From F0422 sp003992255 (GTDB lineage Bacteria > Bacillota > Negativicutes > Veillonellales > Veillonellaceae): a stretch of 64,000 nucleotides of DNA. Positions 42,701 through 57,700 of the stretch are shown piece after piece (position 1 is the stretch's first letter; each line of letters starts with the position of its first letter). The notes under the pieces are model-generated. The model made no database searches, was not told where the DNA came from, and saw only the letters and a program-made list of their open reading frames with translations. The stretch is taken from positions 1 to 64,000 of the forward strand of contig NZ_RQVA01000010.1 in assembly GCF_003992255.1 (NCBI RefSeq), read 5' to 3'. Both the position numbers and the translations under genes were made by a program.

Positions 42701-45700
42701 AACTGGCAATACGATTACTATTGAAGGGGAAAACCAAAATGGTATTGTTGTATACACCGATGCACAAGGTAATCGTTTGTATAAACGTGAAGATGGCAAA
42801 TTCTATAAAACGAAAGAACCTGTGGCTGGTGAACGTGGTGTACTAGCTAATCAAGTACAATCTCGCCTAGTGAATGCGAATGGAGATAGCACTACATCAC
42901 CAACGGTGCTTAATAATGTAAAATCTGCGATTCAAGCGCAAGGAGTGGGACCGGATAATCTATCCCCAACATTCTTCGACCGTTTGGAAGCGGCTGCAAA
43001 ATCGACTAATAACCCTAATGCTGCGGTCAATGTAAGTGACCTTAAATCTGTAGTAGACGGGGGTATGAAATACGGAGCTAATATCTCCGAAGCTACTGGC
43101 GGTGCTAACCCTGTTACAAATAAATTAGGTAGTACTGTGGTTATCAAAGGTGGTGCTACCGAAACGGATGGTACTAATTTTGATGGAACCAACGTATTAA
43201 CGACGATACAACAAGATGATGGCAATACGACTGTTAACATTAAATTGAAACGTGACTTGGGTAATATCAAATCTATCACAAATGCTGCAGGTAATGGTAA
43301 AGTAGCCTTCGATGCGGATGGTGTCACTACTTTCACAAGTGGTGCAACAACAGGTGATAAACCTGTTACCATCGATGGTAAGTTAGGTAAAGTTGTGGCT
43401 GGTACTGGTGATACGGCGGTTACATTGGATGGCGCAGCAGGTCAAGTGCTAGCATCTGGTATCCGTATTGGTAACCAAACGGCAACACCAACAGCTGATG
43501 GTGCGGCACCGGCTGCAGGACAACCGACTGGCCCTGCTGGTAATTTCATTACTGGACTTGGCAATACAACTTGGAATATCCAAAACCCAGCGTACGTAAG
43601 TGGCCGTGCTGCTACAGAAGATCAGTTGAAAGTTCTGAATACGGAATTAAATAAGAAATCCTCTACAGATTATCGATTGATTGCTAATCCAAATACTAAT
43701 GATGGCGCATATACTGTAAGTAATGCAGGTGAAATTGATTTAACTGTAAAAGACGAGATAACAAAAGCTACTAATACCGTTAAGTTGAAAGATATTGCAT
43801 CCAAAACTGCTTTAGACGCATTGGTAGACCGTAGTATCACATTAGGTGGGGATAGTAACTCTGCTACTGATAAACAAACATTAGCTAACGATGTGAAATT
43901 CAACATTACAGGTGATAATAACTACATTACAACTAACGCTAGTGGATCTAATGTAAAACTTACTTTCAACGATAGCGCATTAGCGAAAAAAGCTGATCTA
44001 TGGAAGTTATCTGCTAATGGTGCAGAAGTGCCAGTAAAGAATGGTGTGGTTGACCTAGCAAAAGGCGATAACATCAACATTACTAGCGAAGCTGGTAAAG
44101 TAACTATTTCTGCTACTGGATTAGCGAAAGAAGACTTGTCCAATATCACGGATGCTGGCAAGAAAAAAATCACTGATTTAGGAACAGAAATTACAGCAGG
44201 CGAACGTATTACAGTAGGAGAACCTACCGTAGATGCTAAAACAGGTAAGAAAACATATACTATTAATGCAGATAAACAAGTAGAATCTGTTGTGAAAGCA
44301 ACGTTGACTGATACAAGTGATGAAAATATCGCAGAAGTAACTGTTGTAGAAGGTACAAAAGATACGGCGAATGCAAAATATGGCGTAGCTGTATCTAAAA
44401 AAGCAGTAGAGAATATTGCTAAAGGTAAAGATATTTCTATCGCAAATAAAGAGTATGAAGTAACTGGCACTGAAGGTAAAGTTGAATTAACTTACGTAGA
44501 TGGCAATGGTAATGCTGTTGCAGACCGTAAAGCAACGATCAAAGGCGTGGCGAAAAATAACTTGGACAACATTACGGATGATGGTAAAAAGGTAATCACT
44601 GGTTTAGGAACAAAAATCCAAGCCGGAGATGGTATTTCTATTGGAGAGCCAACTAAAGATGCTACAACTGGCCAAACTACATATACTATTTCTGCTGCAA
44701 AAACTAAATTAGTAGATGGTACAAATACAACGGTAGGTGGTACGGGTACAGAAGCTGATCCATATAAAGTTAATGTAAAAGGCGACTTAGGTAACATTAC
44801 TTCTATTACGAATGAAACTGGATCTGGCAAAGTGACATTCGATAACAATGGTGTTGTGAAAGTAGATGGAGATCATCCAGTATCTATCGATGGCAAACAA
44901 GGTCAAATTACTGGCTTACAAAATACAACCCTAACTGCCGCAGATTTTGCTAAGGCTAATCGTGCAGCTACGGAAGAACAATTAAAAGAGGTAAAAGACA
45001 TTGCTGATGCAGCGTCTACAACAGATTATCGTTTAATTGCAAATCCAGTAGAAGGTAGCAATGGTGCGTATAAAGTAGATAACGGAACCATTTCTTTAAA
45101 AGTTAAAAATACTAAACAAGCTGATAGTACTCCTGAAACAATTACGATCAACGATGTGGCATCCAAAGAAGCATTAGATACTGTAAAAGCAAATCAATGG
45201 GATTTGGCAGTAAAATCAGGTACTACTATCACGAATGTAACTCCACAACCTGGCGCAAAACCAACAGATAACAAACGAATTGCTATCGAAGGTGCTGATG
45301 GTGTTGAAGTAACTCAAACAGATGGTGTGATCAAAATCAGTGCACCAAGAGGTACAGATAACGATACGATCACAACTGTGAAATCTAGCGATGGTACAAT
45401 TTCTGTTGATAATGTAGATGGAAATACACATGCATATGATATAAAAGTCAATGCTCAAAAACTGGGAGAAGCGCAAGCCTTAATTTTCGTAGATGACAAA
45501 GGTAAACAAGTATTCAAACAACCTGATGGTACTTTCAAAAATGCAGATGGCACTAAGTATGAAGGCACTGTACATACAAAAGTAAATACAGTAGCGCCTC
45601 AACGTGTAGACAACGTTGGTTCTGCAATTGACGGAGCAAAAGTAACTACTGATGCAGGTCAAGAAAAACCAAATGCAACCTACTTAGAAAAACTAGAAGT

Positions 45701-48700
45701 TGCAGTGAAAGACCCTGTAACAGGAAAAGCAGCGGTTAACGTTTCTGACCTTAAGAAGACATCCGATGCAAGTATTGCTAAAGCAGTGGAAGATTCCACA
45801 AACAAAGGCATGAAATACGCAGGGGATAACTACAAAGCAGCAGAAGGTACAACAGCTGAGCAAAATGGTATCACTAAGAAATTAGGAGAACAATTGCAAA
45901 TCCTTGGCGGTGCGCAAGGAACATTGACCGAAAACAACATCGGCGTTAATGCTGTCGGTGGCAAGTTGAAAGTCCAATTAGCAGAATCTTTAACAGGTAT
46001 CAATTCCATTGCAGGTAAAGGTACAAGCCCATTAACAATTTCCAATGGTGGTACAACATTGACTATCAATGCACCAGAAGGAACAAAACCTGGCACAATT
46101 TCCGTGGGTGGTGCAAAAGTTACTGGTGTGGCAAATGGTGAAGCAGAAACAGATGCTGTTAACGTGAGCCAATTGAAAGCAGTAGCAAGCAAAGAACTTC
46201 ACATCAAACCAACAACAGATAAAGAAACATATACTGTAGATGAAAATGGTGATGTAACATTAACCTACGTAAATGGTAACGGTGAGACAGTAGCTAATAC
46301 AAAAGCAGTCATCTCTGGAGTAGCGAAAAATGACTTGTCCAACATCACAGATGGTGGTAAAAAAGTTATCACTGGCTTAGGAACAGAAATTACAGCAGGC
46401 GAACGTGTTACAGTAGGAGCACCTACCGAAGACCCTAAAACAGGTAAGAAAACATATACTATTTCTGCAGATAAACAAGTGGAATCTGTTACTAAAGCAG
46501 ATGCTGAAACTGGTGATGAAAATATCGCTACTGTAACAATGATGGATGGTACAACAGATAAAACAGCCAATGCTCGTTATGGTGTAGGCGTGTCTAAAAA
46601 AGCAGTAGCTAATATCGCTAAAGATGCTATTGGAGTAACAAGTGGTTCAGACAATGTTACTGTTACACCAGATACAACTACTACACCTGGTAAAACGATT
46701 TACAAAGTATCCGTAGCTAAAACAAAATTAGCAGCTGGTACAAATACAAATGTTGAAGGTGAAGGTACAGAAGCTAAGCCATACAAAGTTAATGTAGCAG
46801 GCAATTTAACTCAAATTACATCCATTACTAATACAGATGGCACTGGCAAATTGACATTCGATAACAATGGTGTTGTGAAAGTAGATGGAGATCATCCAGT
46901 ATCTATCGATGGCAAACAAGGTCAAATTACTGGCTTACAAAATACAACCCTAACTGCCGCAGATTTTGCTAAGGCTAATCGTGCAGCTACGGAAGAACAA
47001 TTAAAAGCGGTAAAAGACATTGCTGATGCAGCGTCTACAACAGATTATCGTTTAATTGCAAATCCAGTAGAAGGTAGCAATGGTGCGTATAAAGTAGATA
47101 ACGGAACCATTTCTTTAAAAGTTAAAAATACTAAACAAGCTGATAGTACTCCTGAAACGATTACTATTAACGATGTGGCATCAAAAGAAGCATTAGATAC
47201 TGTAAAAGCAAATCAATGGGATTTAGCAGTTAGCAATGGTACTGTTACAAATAAAGTAGAACCACAAGCAACTGGCACAGAAGGCGAAAACAAACGTATC
47301 GTCTTAAAAGGTGAAGATGGTGTTACTGTTAAGCAAAAAAATGGTGTCATTACAATCGGTGCTCAAAAAGGCATAGATAACGATACGATCACAACTGTGA
47401 AATCTAGCGATGGTACAATTTCTGTTGGTACTGTAGATGGAAATACACATGCATATGATGTGAAAGTCAATGCTCAAAAACTTGGAGAAGCGCAAGCTTT
47501 AATCTTCGTAGATGACAAAGGTAAACAAGTATTTAAACAACTAGATGGTACTTTCAAAAATGCAGATGGCACTAAGTATGAAGGCACTGTACATACGAAA
47601 GTAAATACAGCAGCACCGCAACGTGTAGACAACGTTGGTTCTGCAATTGACGGAGCAAAAGTAACTACTGATGCAGGTCAAGAAAAACCAAATGCAACCT
47701 ACTTAGAAAAACTAGAAGTTGCAGCAAAAGATCCTGTAACAGGAAAAGCAGCAGTTAATGTATCTGACTTAAAACAAGCATCCGATGCAAGTATCGCTAA
47801 AGCAGTCACTGATGCTACAAACAAAGGCATGAAATATGCTGGGGATAACTACAAAGCGGCGACTGCTACAGAAGCTGAGCAAAATGGTATCACTAAGAAA
47901 TTAGGAGAACAATTGCAAATCCTTGGCGGTGCGAAAGGCACATTGACTAACAACAACATCGGCGTTATTGCAGAAGACGGCGCGTTGAAAGTCAAATTAG
48001 CAGAATCTTTAACAGGCATCAATTCCATTGCGGGTAAAGGTACAAGCCCATTAACAATTTCCAATGGTGGTACAACATTGACTATCAATGCACCAGAAGG
48101 AACAAAACCTGGCACAATCTCCGTTGGTGGTGCAAAAATCACTGATGTGGCAGAAGGTACGGATCCTAAGGATGCGGTTAATGTATCTCAATTAACAAAA
48201 TCTGTAGCTGACTTGAAAGCAAACCTTGGTTGGTACGCAACTTCTGATGTGGTAGATGGTGGTGAACAAGCCACAGGTTCTAACCCAACATCCGAACATG
48301 TTACAAACGATAATGAAGTAGCTTTCATCGCTGGTAAAAACTTAAAAATCAAACAAGATGGCAGAAACTTCACATATAGCCTAAACGATTCTATTACTAA
48401 GTTGTCGAAAGTAGAAGTGACAAAAGATGGAGAAGGCACGACGACTATTACTCCTGGTAAAGTGACAACTACTGACGGTACAACAACGACGGTAACAGGT
48501 CCAGAGGGCATCACAATTAAGCCGTCCGCAGGTACGACAACAACAGTTTCCTTGACGAAAGATGGCTTAGATAATGGCGGTAATAAAATTACCAATGTAT
48601 CTAAAGGCGTAGGTGATTCTGATGCTGTTAACGTAAAACAATTGAACGATGAAGTTGGCAAAGCGAAAACAACTGTAACGGTTAATAATGAAGGTAAAGA

Positions 48701-51700
48701 TGCAAACAAAAATCTTTCCTTAACTACAACTGCAGCAACTGATGGACATACTAACTATGATGTTCGTTTAGCGGACAAAGTGACATTAGGCACTGAAACA
48801 GCTAAACAAGTGACAATGGATGGTACAGCTGGTACTATCACAGCGGGCACTGGCACTAACATTGTGAAAGTTGATGGATCTAAAGGTCAATTGACAGCGG
48901 CAGGCGTTGTCGTAGGTAACCAAACGCTGAATCCAATTGCGGCGAAACCAACAGATGGTGTAACTCCAGCAGCCGAAACTGGCAACTATATAACAGGTCT
49001 TGGTAACACAACATGGAATGTAACTAACCCAACCTATGTATCTGGACGTGCAGCGACAGAAGATCAGTTGAAAGCAGTTAACGACGAAGTGAACAACAAA
49101 GCAGATAAAACTGCATTGTGGGACTTGGCGGTTAAAAAAGATGGTGTTACTACCAATGTAACTCCACAAGCTGGTGCACAAGCAACAGATAACAAACGAA
49201 TTACTATCGAAGGTAAAGATGGTGTTAACGTAGAAAATAGCAATGGTGTTATTACAATCAGTGCACCAAAAGGCACAGATAATGATACGATTACAACTGT
49301 GGAATCTACTGATAAAACTGTTGATGTAACAAAAGTAGGCAACAATGAACATGCTTATAACTTGGCAGTGAATAAGCAAGCTGTAGTAGATGGTGCTCAA
49401 TTACCTGTTGTATATACAACAAAAGATGGTAAAAAAGTGACTATCGACAAAGATGGTAAATTCCATACGGTAGATAATCCTACGGTAGAAGTAAAACCAG
49501 AAGACGTAGAAACACGTATTCAATCTGCTGCAAAAAATACAACAGCTGGAGATACAATCCTTAATAACGTAGGCTCTGCGATTGCAAATACAAAAGTTCC
49601 AGAAGGTACAGGAACTAAACAAAATCCATCATTCTTAGAACGTTTGGAAGAAGCTGCAAAATCGACAAACCATCCAAATGCAGCGGTTAATGTATCTGAC
49701 CTTAAAAATACAGCTGATGCAGTGATTGGAAAAGTAACAGATACAGGCATGAAATACGGTGCGAACCTTCCTGCGACAGCTGGTGGAAAAGATGTTGTCA
49801 CAAACAAACTTGGCTCTACAGTGAAGATTGTGGGTACTGCTAATTTAAAAAATGCTACTGATGCAGACAAACAATACGATGGTAACAACGTAATCACAAC
49901 AGTTAGTCAAGATGCTACTGGCGACACTACTGTGACTGTGAAGTTGAATAAAGATTTAACATCTAAATCCTTAACAACAAATACAGTAACTGTGAAAGGC
50001 GAACCAGGCGCTAACGGTCAAGACGGCAAAGATGCAGTCGTGACTGTAGGTGAAAAAGGTGAACCAGGTGCTGAAGGTAAAGAAGGTAAACCAGGTTCTA
50101 ACGGTACTATTGGCGTGAACGGTAAAGATGGTTCTGCGGTTGTGATCAACGGTAAAGATGGCACAATTGGCTTAACTGGTCCTAAAGGTGCTGACGGACA
50201 ACCAGGCAAATCTATCAAAATTGGTATGAAAGATGGCTACGATGGTGCAGACGGTACAGATGGTGTTCCAGGCGTTCGTGGTGCGAAAGGTGTTGACGGC
50301 AAAGATGGTATCACTCGTATCGTATATACAGAAGGCGGTAAAGAACATCAAGTAGCTACGATGGATGACGGCTTACAATTTACTGGTAATAACTCTGACA
50401 CTGTGAACAAACATCGCTTGAACACATTGGTGAACGTCGTTGGTGAAGGTGTGACTAAGGAAGCTGCGAAAACATTTGAGTCTGCTACTGGTAACATCTT
50501 AGTAGATGCTGATGGCAAAACAACATTAACTGTAAAAATGAACAAAAACCTTGCTAACATCAGCAGCATTACTAATGGTGCAAACTCTGGCAAAGTTGAG
50601 TTCCAAGACAATGGTGTAACTACTTTCAGTAGCGGTAACAACGGCGCTGGCGGTACAGACAAAGTTGTGACTATTAACGGTAAAGAAGGTACTGTTAATG
50701 CAACGACTAAGGTAATAGCAGCAGGCATTGTAGTAGGCAACCAAACGTTAAATCCAATTGTGGCGAACCCAACAGATGGTGTAACTCCAGCAGCCGAAAC
50801 TGGCAACTATGTAACAGGTCTTGGTAACACAACATGGACTGTGGCTAACCCAACTTATGTATCTGGTCGTGCAGCGACAGAAGATCAGTTGAAAGTAGTT
50901 AACGAGGAAGTGAACAACAAAGCAGATAAAACTGCATTGTGGGACTTGGCGGTTAACAATGGAACAACGACGGATAAAGTAGATCCAAAATCTACGAACG
51001 TAGCAGGTGAAAATAAACGTATTACTATCCAAGGTAGTGGTGCCGTTAAAGTAACGCAAAAAGATGGTGTTATTACCATCGGTGCTGAAAAAGGCGCAGA
51101 TAATGATACCATTACGACAGTGACATCTACAGATGAAAGTGTATTGACTGCCGAGGACACACCATCAAATGGTAACCATGCATACGCTTTAACAATCAAC
51201 AAACAAGCTGTAGTTAACGGTGCTCAATTACCTGTTGTATATACAACAAAAGATGGTAAAAAAGTGACTATCGACAAAGATGGTAAATTCCATACGGTAG
51301 ATAATTCTACGGTAGAGGTAAAACCAGAAGATGTAGAAACACGTATTCAATCTGCTGCCAAAGATACAACAAAAGGAGATACAATCCTTAATAACGTAGG
51401 CTCTGCGATTGCCAATACAAAAGTTCCAGAAGGTGCAGGAACTAAACAAAATCCATCATTCTTAGAACGTTTGGAAGAAGCTGCAAAATCGACAAACCAT
51501 CCAAATGCAGCGGTTAATGTATCTGACCTTAAAAATACAGCTGATGCAGTGATTGGAAAAGTAACAGATACAGGCATGAAATACGGTGCGAACCTTCCTG
51601 CCACAGCAGGTGGAAATAATGTTGTTACTAACAAACTTGGCTCTATTGTGAATATCGTAGGTACGGCAGACGTAGCGAATGCGACAGAAGCAGATAAGCA

Positions 51701-54700
51701 ATATGACGGCAACAACGTAGTAACATCTATTGCTCAAGATACTGACGGCAACACAACAGTCACTGTGAAGTTGAACAAAGATTTAACATCTAAATCCTTA
51801 ACAACAAATACAGTAACTGTGAAAGGCGAACCAGGCGCTAACGGTCAAGACGGCAAAGATGCAGTAGTGACTGTGGGTGAAAAAGGTGAAAAAGGTGCCG
51901 AAGGCAAACCAGGTAAAGATGGTTCTAACGGTACTATCGGTGTAAATGGTAAAGACGGCTCTGCAGTTGTCATCAACGGTAAAGATGGCTCTATCGGATT
52001 GAACGGTAAAGATGGTAAGAACGGTCTTTCCATTAAAGGTGACAAAGGTGTAGTCGGTGTAGACGGTACAGATGGCGCTAATGGCAAAGACGGCATGACT
52101 CGTATCGTATATGAAACGAAACATACAGATCCTAAAACAGGCACAGAAACAACTGTGACACATCAAGTAGCTACGATGGATGATGGCTTACGTTTCACTG
52201 GTAACAATTCCGGTACAGAAAACAAACATAAGCTAAATACATTAGTAAACATCGTTGGTGAAGGTGTAACTAAGGAAGCAGTTAACACATTTGAGTCTGC
52301 TACTGGTAACATCTTAGTACAAGCCGATGGCAACTCCACATTGACTGTAAAAATGAACAAAAACCTTGCTAACATCAGCAGCATTACTAATGGTGCAAAC
52401 TCTGGTAAAGTTGAGTTCGGTGCTAACGGCGTAACTACTTTCAGTAGTGGTGCAGCAACTGGTGATAAAGTTGTTACAATCAACGGTAAAGAAGGTACTG
52501 TTAATGCAACGACTAACGTAACAGCAGGTGGTGTGGTAGTAGGTAAACAATCTGTCACTCCAAGTACAACTGGCGTAGCTCCTACAACAGGTGCGACACC
52601 AACAGAAGGTAACTTTGTAACTGGTTTAGATAACAAAGAATGGAATGTAGCAAGTCCTAGCTATGTATCTGGTCGTGCAGCAACGGAAGATCAATTGAAA
52701 AAAATCTCCGATGCCATTACGGCTAAATCTGGTAGCGACTATCGTTTGGTGGTAAATCCAGCAGCTGGTTCTGAAGGTAAATACACAGTAGGCGATGACA
52801 ATACTGTTAAGTTAACAGTAGAAGATGCTGCGGATGCTAATCATAAAACTGAAGTTACTATTGCAGGCATTGCTAAATCTAGTGATTTGTCAGACTTGAA
52901 ATCCAAGGTAGACAACACCATTGCTCTGGGCGATGATACGGCAACTGGGTCAACAGCTGCTAAATCCTTAAAAGATGGTAACGTGAAATTCAACATCAAA
53001 GGTGATGGCAAATACATCAGTACAGCTGCTAAGGACGATGATGTAACGGTATCCTTGAACACGAAACAAGTGGCGCAAGACCAAGCCTTGATTTACGTAG
53101 ATAACACTGGTAAGCAAGTATTCAAACAACCAGATGGCACTTTCAAAGATGCAGATGGCAATAAGTATGAAGGTGATGTTCATACGAAAGTAAACACGCC
53201 AAATCCTAAACGTGTAGACAACGTAGGTTCTGCTGTTGATACAGCTGTGGTGAAAGATGCTGCCGGAGCAGTTAAAAACGATGCAACGTATTGGGAAAAA
53301 TTAGATAAAGCCAACACAGACACACCAAACGCTGCGGTTAACGTATCTGACCTTAAGAAAAACTCTGATGCAGTGATTGGAAAAGTGACAGATACTGGAA
53401 TGAAATACGGCGCTAATCTTGCTGCAACAGCTGACGGTAAGAAGGTTGTCACAAACAAACTTGGCTCGACTGTACATATCTTAGGCTCTTCCAATGCTAC
53501 ATCTGATGAAGGTTACAATGATGAAAACGTAGTGACTACCATCGGTCAAGCTACTAATGGTGACACAACAGTGACTGTGAAGCTGAAAAAAGATTTAAAA
53601 TCTGAATCCTTAACAACGAATACAGTGATTGTAAAAGGCGAACCAGGTGGCAATGGTCAAAGCAAAGATGCTGTAGTGACTGTTGGTGAAAAAGGTGAAC
53701 CAGGCGCAGATGGCCAAGATGGTAAACCAGGTTCTGACGGTACTATCGGCGTGAATGGTAAAGACGGTGCCTCTGTTATCATCAAAGGTAAAGATGGCAC
53801 AATCGGCTTAACTGGTCCTAAAGGTGCAGATGGTCAACCAGGCAAATCCATCAATATTGGTGTAAAACCTGGCTATGATCATGACAATGATGATAATACT
53901 CCAGATGTACGTGGTAAATATGGTGTAGACGGTTCTGATGGTAAGGACGGTATCAACCGTATTGTATATACAACAAAAGTTATCGACCCTACTACAAACA
54001 CAGAAAAAGAAGTGGAACACCAAGTAGCGACTATGGACGACGGCATGAAATATGGCGGCGACAACTATAAACCAGCTACCGATGCAGCAGCTGAACAAAA
54101 TGTAATCGCTAAGAAATTGAACAACCGTTTAGACATCGTTGGTGGCGCAGACAAAGATAAATTGACTGACAAGAACATCGGTGTCAATGCAGAAGGTGGT
54201 AAGTTAAAAGTTCAATTAGCTAGCGATTTAACAGGCATCAATTCCATCACTGGCAAAGGGACAAGCCCATTAACTATTTCTAATGGTGGTACAACTATCA
54301 CGGTGAATGGATCAACGACAAAAGATGTGAATGGTGTGGCGACTCCAGTACCAGGTAATATCTCTGTTGGTGGCGTACAAATTAAAGGCGTAGCTGACGG
54401 TACAGAGGATACAGATGCTGTTAACCTAAGCCAATTGAAAAAAGTTGTGGCATCAAATGGTTCTACTGAAAAAGTGAAAGCTTCTACAGCAGACAATAAT
54501 ATTGCTACTGTGACTCAAAGTGATAATGCAGCATACGGTTTACCTAACAATGAATACGTAGTGTCTGTAACGAAAGAGGCTGTAGCGAATGTAGCGAAAG
54601 ATACAGTGGTTGTGGAATCTGCCTCTGCGAATGTAACTGTAACGCCAGACAAAACAGCAACTGGTAAGGTGACTTATAAAGTAGCTGTGAAAGAAAGCAA

Positions 54701-57700
54701 CTTGGCGAATGGTACGAATACAACAGTATCTGGCACAGGTACACAAGATGACCCATATAAAGTGAACGTAGAAGGGGCTATCACTAAGATTACATCCATC
54801 ACTAACGAAGCAGGTAATGGCAAAGTTGAGTTCGGTGCTGACGGTGTAACTACTTTCAGTAGTGGCAACAATGGTGCTGGTGGTACAGACAAAGTTGTTA
54901 CTATCAACGGTAAAGACGGCAAGGTAACGACTGGAGAATCTGTTCTTGATACAACAGGCTTGACTGTAAAAGATGGCACTAAGGAAACGACGGTGTCTAA
55001 GGCAGGTACTGTTGTCAAAGAAGGTGCTAATGAATCTAAAGTGACTAGTACAGGTGCTACTTTCACAGATGGTACGAAGACAACTAGCGTGGCACCGACA
55101 GTAGTTCGTGTGAACGGTACGAATGGTGCAAATGGTACAGTGACTGACGGTGTAGTGATTGGTAAACAATCTGTCACTCCAGTAGAAACTGTCCCTACAG
55201 CAGGTAAGGTTATCACTCCGGAAGAAGGAAACTACATCACTGGTTTGGATAACAAAGCTTGGGATGTAACAAATCCAACATTTGTATCTGGCAGAGCAGC
55301 TACAGAAGATCAATTGAAATCTGCCACTACTGGTTTAGTGGACAAAGGTTTAGTCTTTGATGCAAACACTGGTGGAGCGAAAACAAATAAACTTGGCTCT
55401 ACTGTGAAAATCCAAGGCACTGCGGAAATTCCAGCAGGTGCTACGGATGCTGATAAAAACTATGATGGTAAAAACGTATTAACATCCATTGAACAAGATA
55501 CGGCTACTGGTAACACAACAGTCACTGTGAAGTTGAACAAAGATTTAACATCTAAATCCTTAACAACAAATACAGTAACTGTAAAAGGTGACCCTGGCAC
55601 TAACGGTCAAGACGGCAAAGATGCAGTAGTGACTGTAGGTGAAAAAGGTGCAGATGGTAAACCAGGTTCTAACGGTACTATCGGCGTGAATGGTAAAAAC
55701 GGCTCTGCAGTTGTGATCAACGGTAAAGACGGCACAATCGGCTTAACTGGTCCTAAAGGTGCTGACGGACAACCAGGCAAATCCATTAACATTGGCATGA
55801 AAGATGGCTATAACACAGATGGAGCAAATGGCGTTCGTGGTGAAAAAGGTGTGGACGGCCAAGACGGCATCACTCGTATCGTATACACAGAAGGCGGTAA
55901 AGAACATCAAGTAGCTACGATGGACGACGGCTTACGTTTCACTGGTAACAATTCCGGTACAGAAAACAAACATAAGCTAAATACATTAGTGAACATCGTT
56001 GGTGAAGGTGTTACAAAAGAACAAGTAGATGGATTCCAATCTGCAAGTGGCAATATCTTAGTACAAGCAGATGGCAACTCCACATTGACTGTAAAAATGA
56101 ACAAAAACCTTGCTAACATCAGCAGCATTACTAATGGTGCAAACTCTGGCAAAGTTGAGTTCAAAGACAATGGTGTAACTACTTTCAGTAGTGGCAACAA
56201 CGGCACTGGTGGTACAGATAAAGTTGTAACTATCAACGGCAAAGATGGTACTGTTAATGCAATGACTAACGTAACAGCAGGTGGTGTGGTAGTAGGTAAA
56301 CAATCTGTCAGTCCAAGTACAACTGGTGTAGCTCCTACAACTGGTGGTATACCAACAGAAGGCAACTTCGTAACAGGTCTTGCAAATAAAGATTGGAATG
56401 TAGCAACTCCAACATTTGTATCTGGTCGTGCAGCGACAGAAGATCAGTTGAAAAAAATCTCCGAAGCTATTACGGCTAAATCTGGCAGTGACTATCGTTT
56501 AGTGGCAAATCCAGCAACTGGATCTGATGGTAAATACACAGCAGATAATGATGGTAATATTAGCTTAACTGTACAAGATGCAGCAAATCCGAATAGTACA
56601 AATACAGTCACTATTACAGATGTAGCTAAAAAATCTGATTTAGATATTGTAAAAGGTCAAGTAGGAAATACAATTTCTCTTGGCGATGATACAACTGGTA
56701 CAACAACGGCTAAATCCTTAACAGCTGGTGATGTGAAGTTCAACATCAAGGGTGATACAAACTACATCAGTACAGCTGCTAATGGCGATGATGTAACCGT
56801 ATCCTTGAACACGAAACAAGTGGCGCAAGATCAAGCCTTGATTTACGTAGATAACGCTGGTAACCAAGTATTCAAACAACCTGATGGCACTTTCAAAAAT
56901 GCAGATGGTACAACGTATGCTGGTGATGTTCATACGAAAGTAAACACGCCAGATCCTAAACGTGTAGATAACGTAGGTTCTGCTATTGACGGAGTAAAAG
57001 TAACTACTGCGGAAGGTCAAGAAAAACCAAATGCAACCTACTTAGAAAAACTAGAAGTTGCGGCGAAAGACCCTGTAACAGGAAAATCTGCAGTTAACGT
57101 ATCTGACCTTAAAAATGCTTCTGATGCAAGTATTGCTAAAGCAGTTACTGATGCTACAGATAAAGGCATGAAATACGGTGCGAACCTTTCTGCTAAAGAA
57201 GGTGGAGAGAAGGTTGTCAAAAACAAACTTGGCACTACTGTACATATCTTAGGCTCTTCCAATGCCACATCTGATGAAGGTTACAACGATGAAAACGTAG
57301 TAACAACTATCGGTCAAGATGCAGCAACTGGTGATACAACTGTCACAGTGAAGTTGAAAAAAGATTTAAAATCTGAATCCTTAACAACGAACACAGTGAT
57401 TGTAAAAGGTGAACCAGGTGGTAATGGTCAAACCAAAGATGCGGTAGTGACTGTCGGCGAAAAAGGTGAACCAGGTGTAGCAGGCAAAGATGGCAAACCA
57501 GGTTCTAATGGTTCTATCGGCGTAAACGGTAAAGACGGTTCTGCAGTTGTGATCAATGGTAAAGACGGTTCTATCGGCATGAATGGTAAAGATGGTGCTA
57601 ACGGTCTTATTATGAAAGGCGACAAAGGTGCAGTTGGTTTAGATGGCACAGATGGCGCTAATGGTAAAGACGGTATGACTCGTATCGTATATGAAACGAA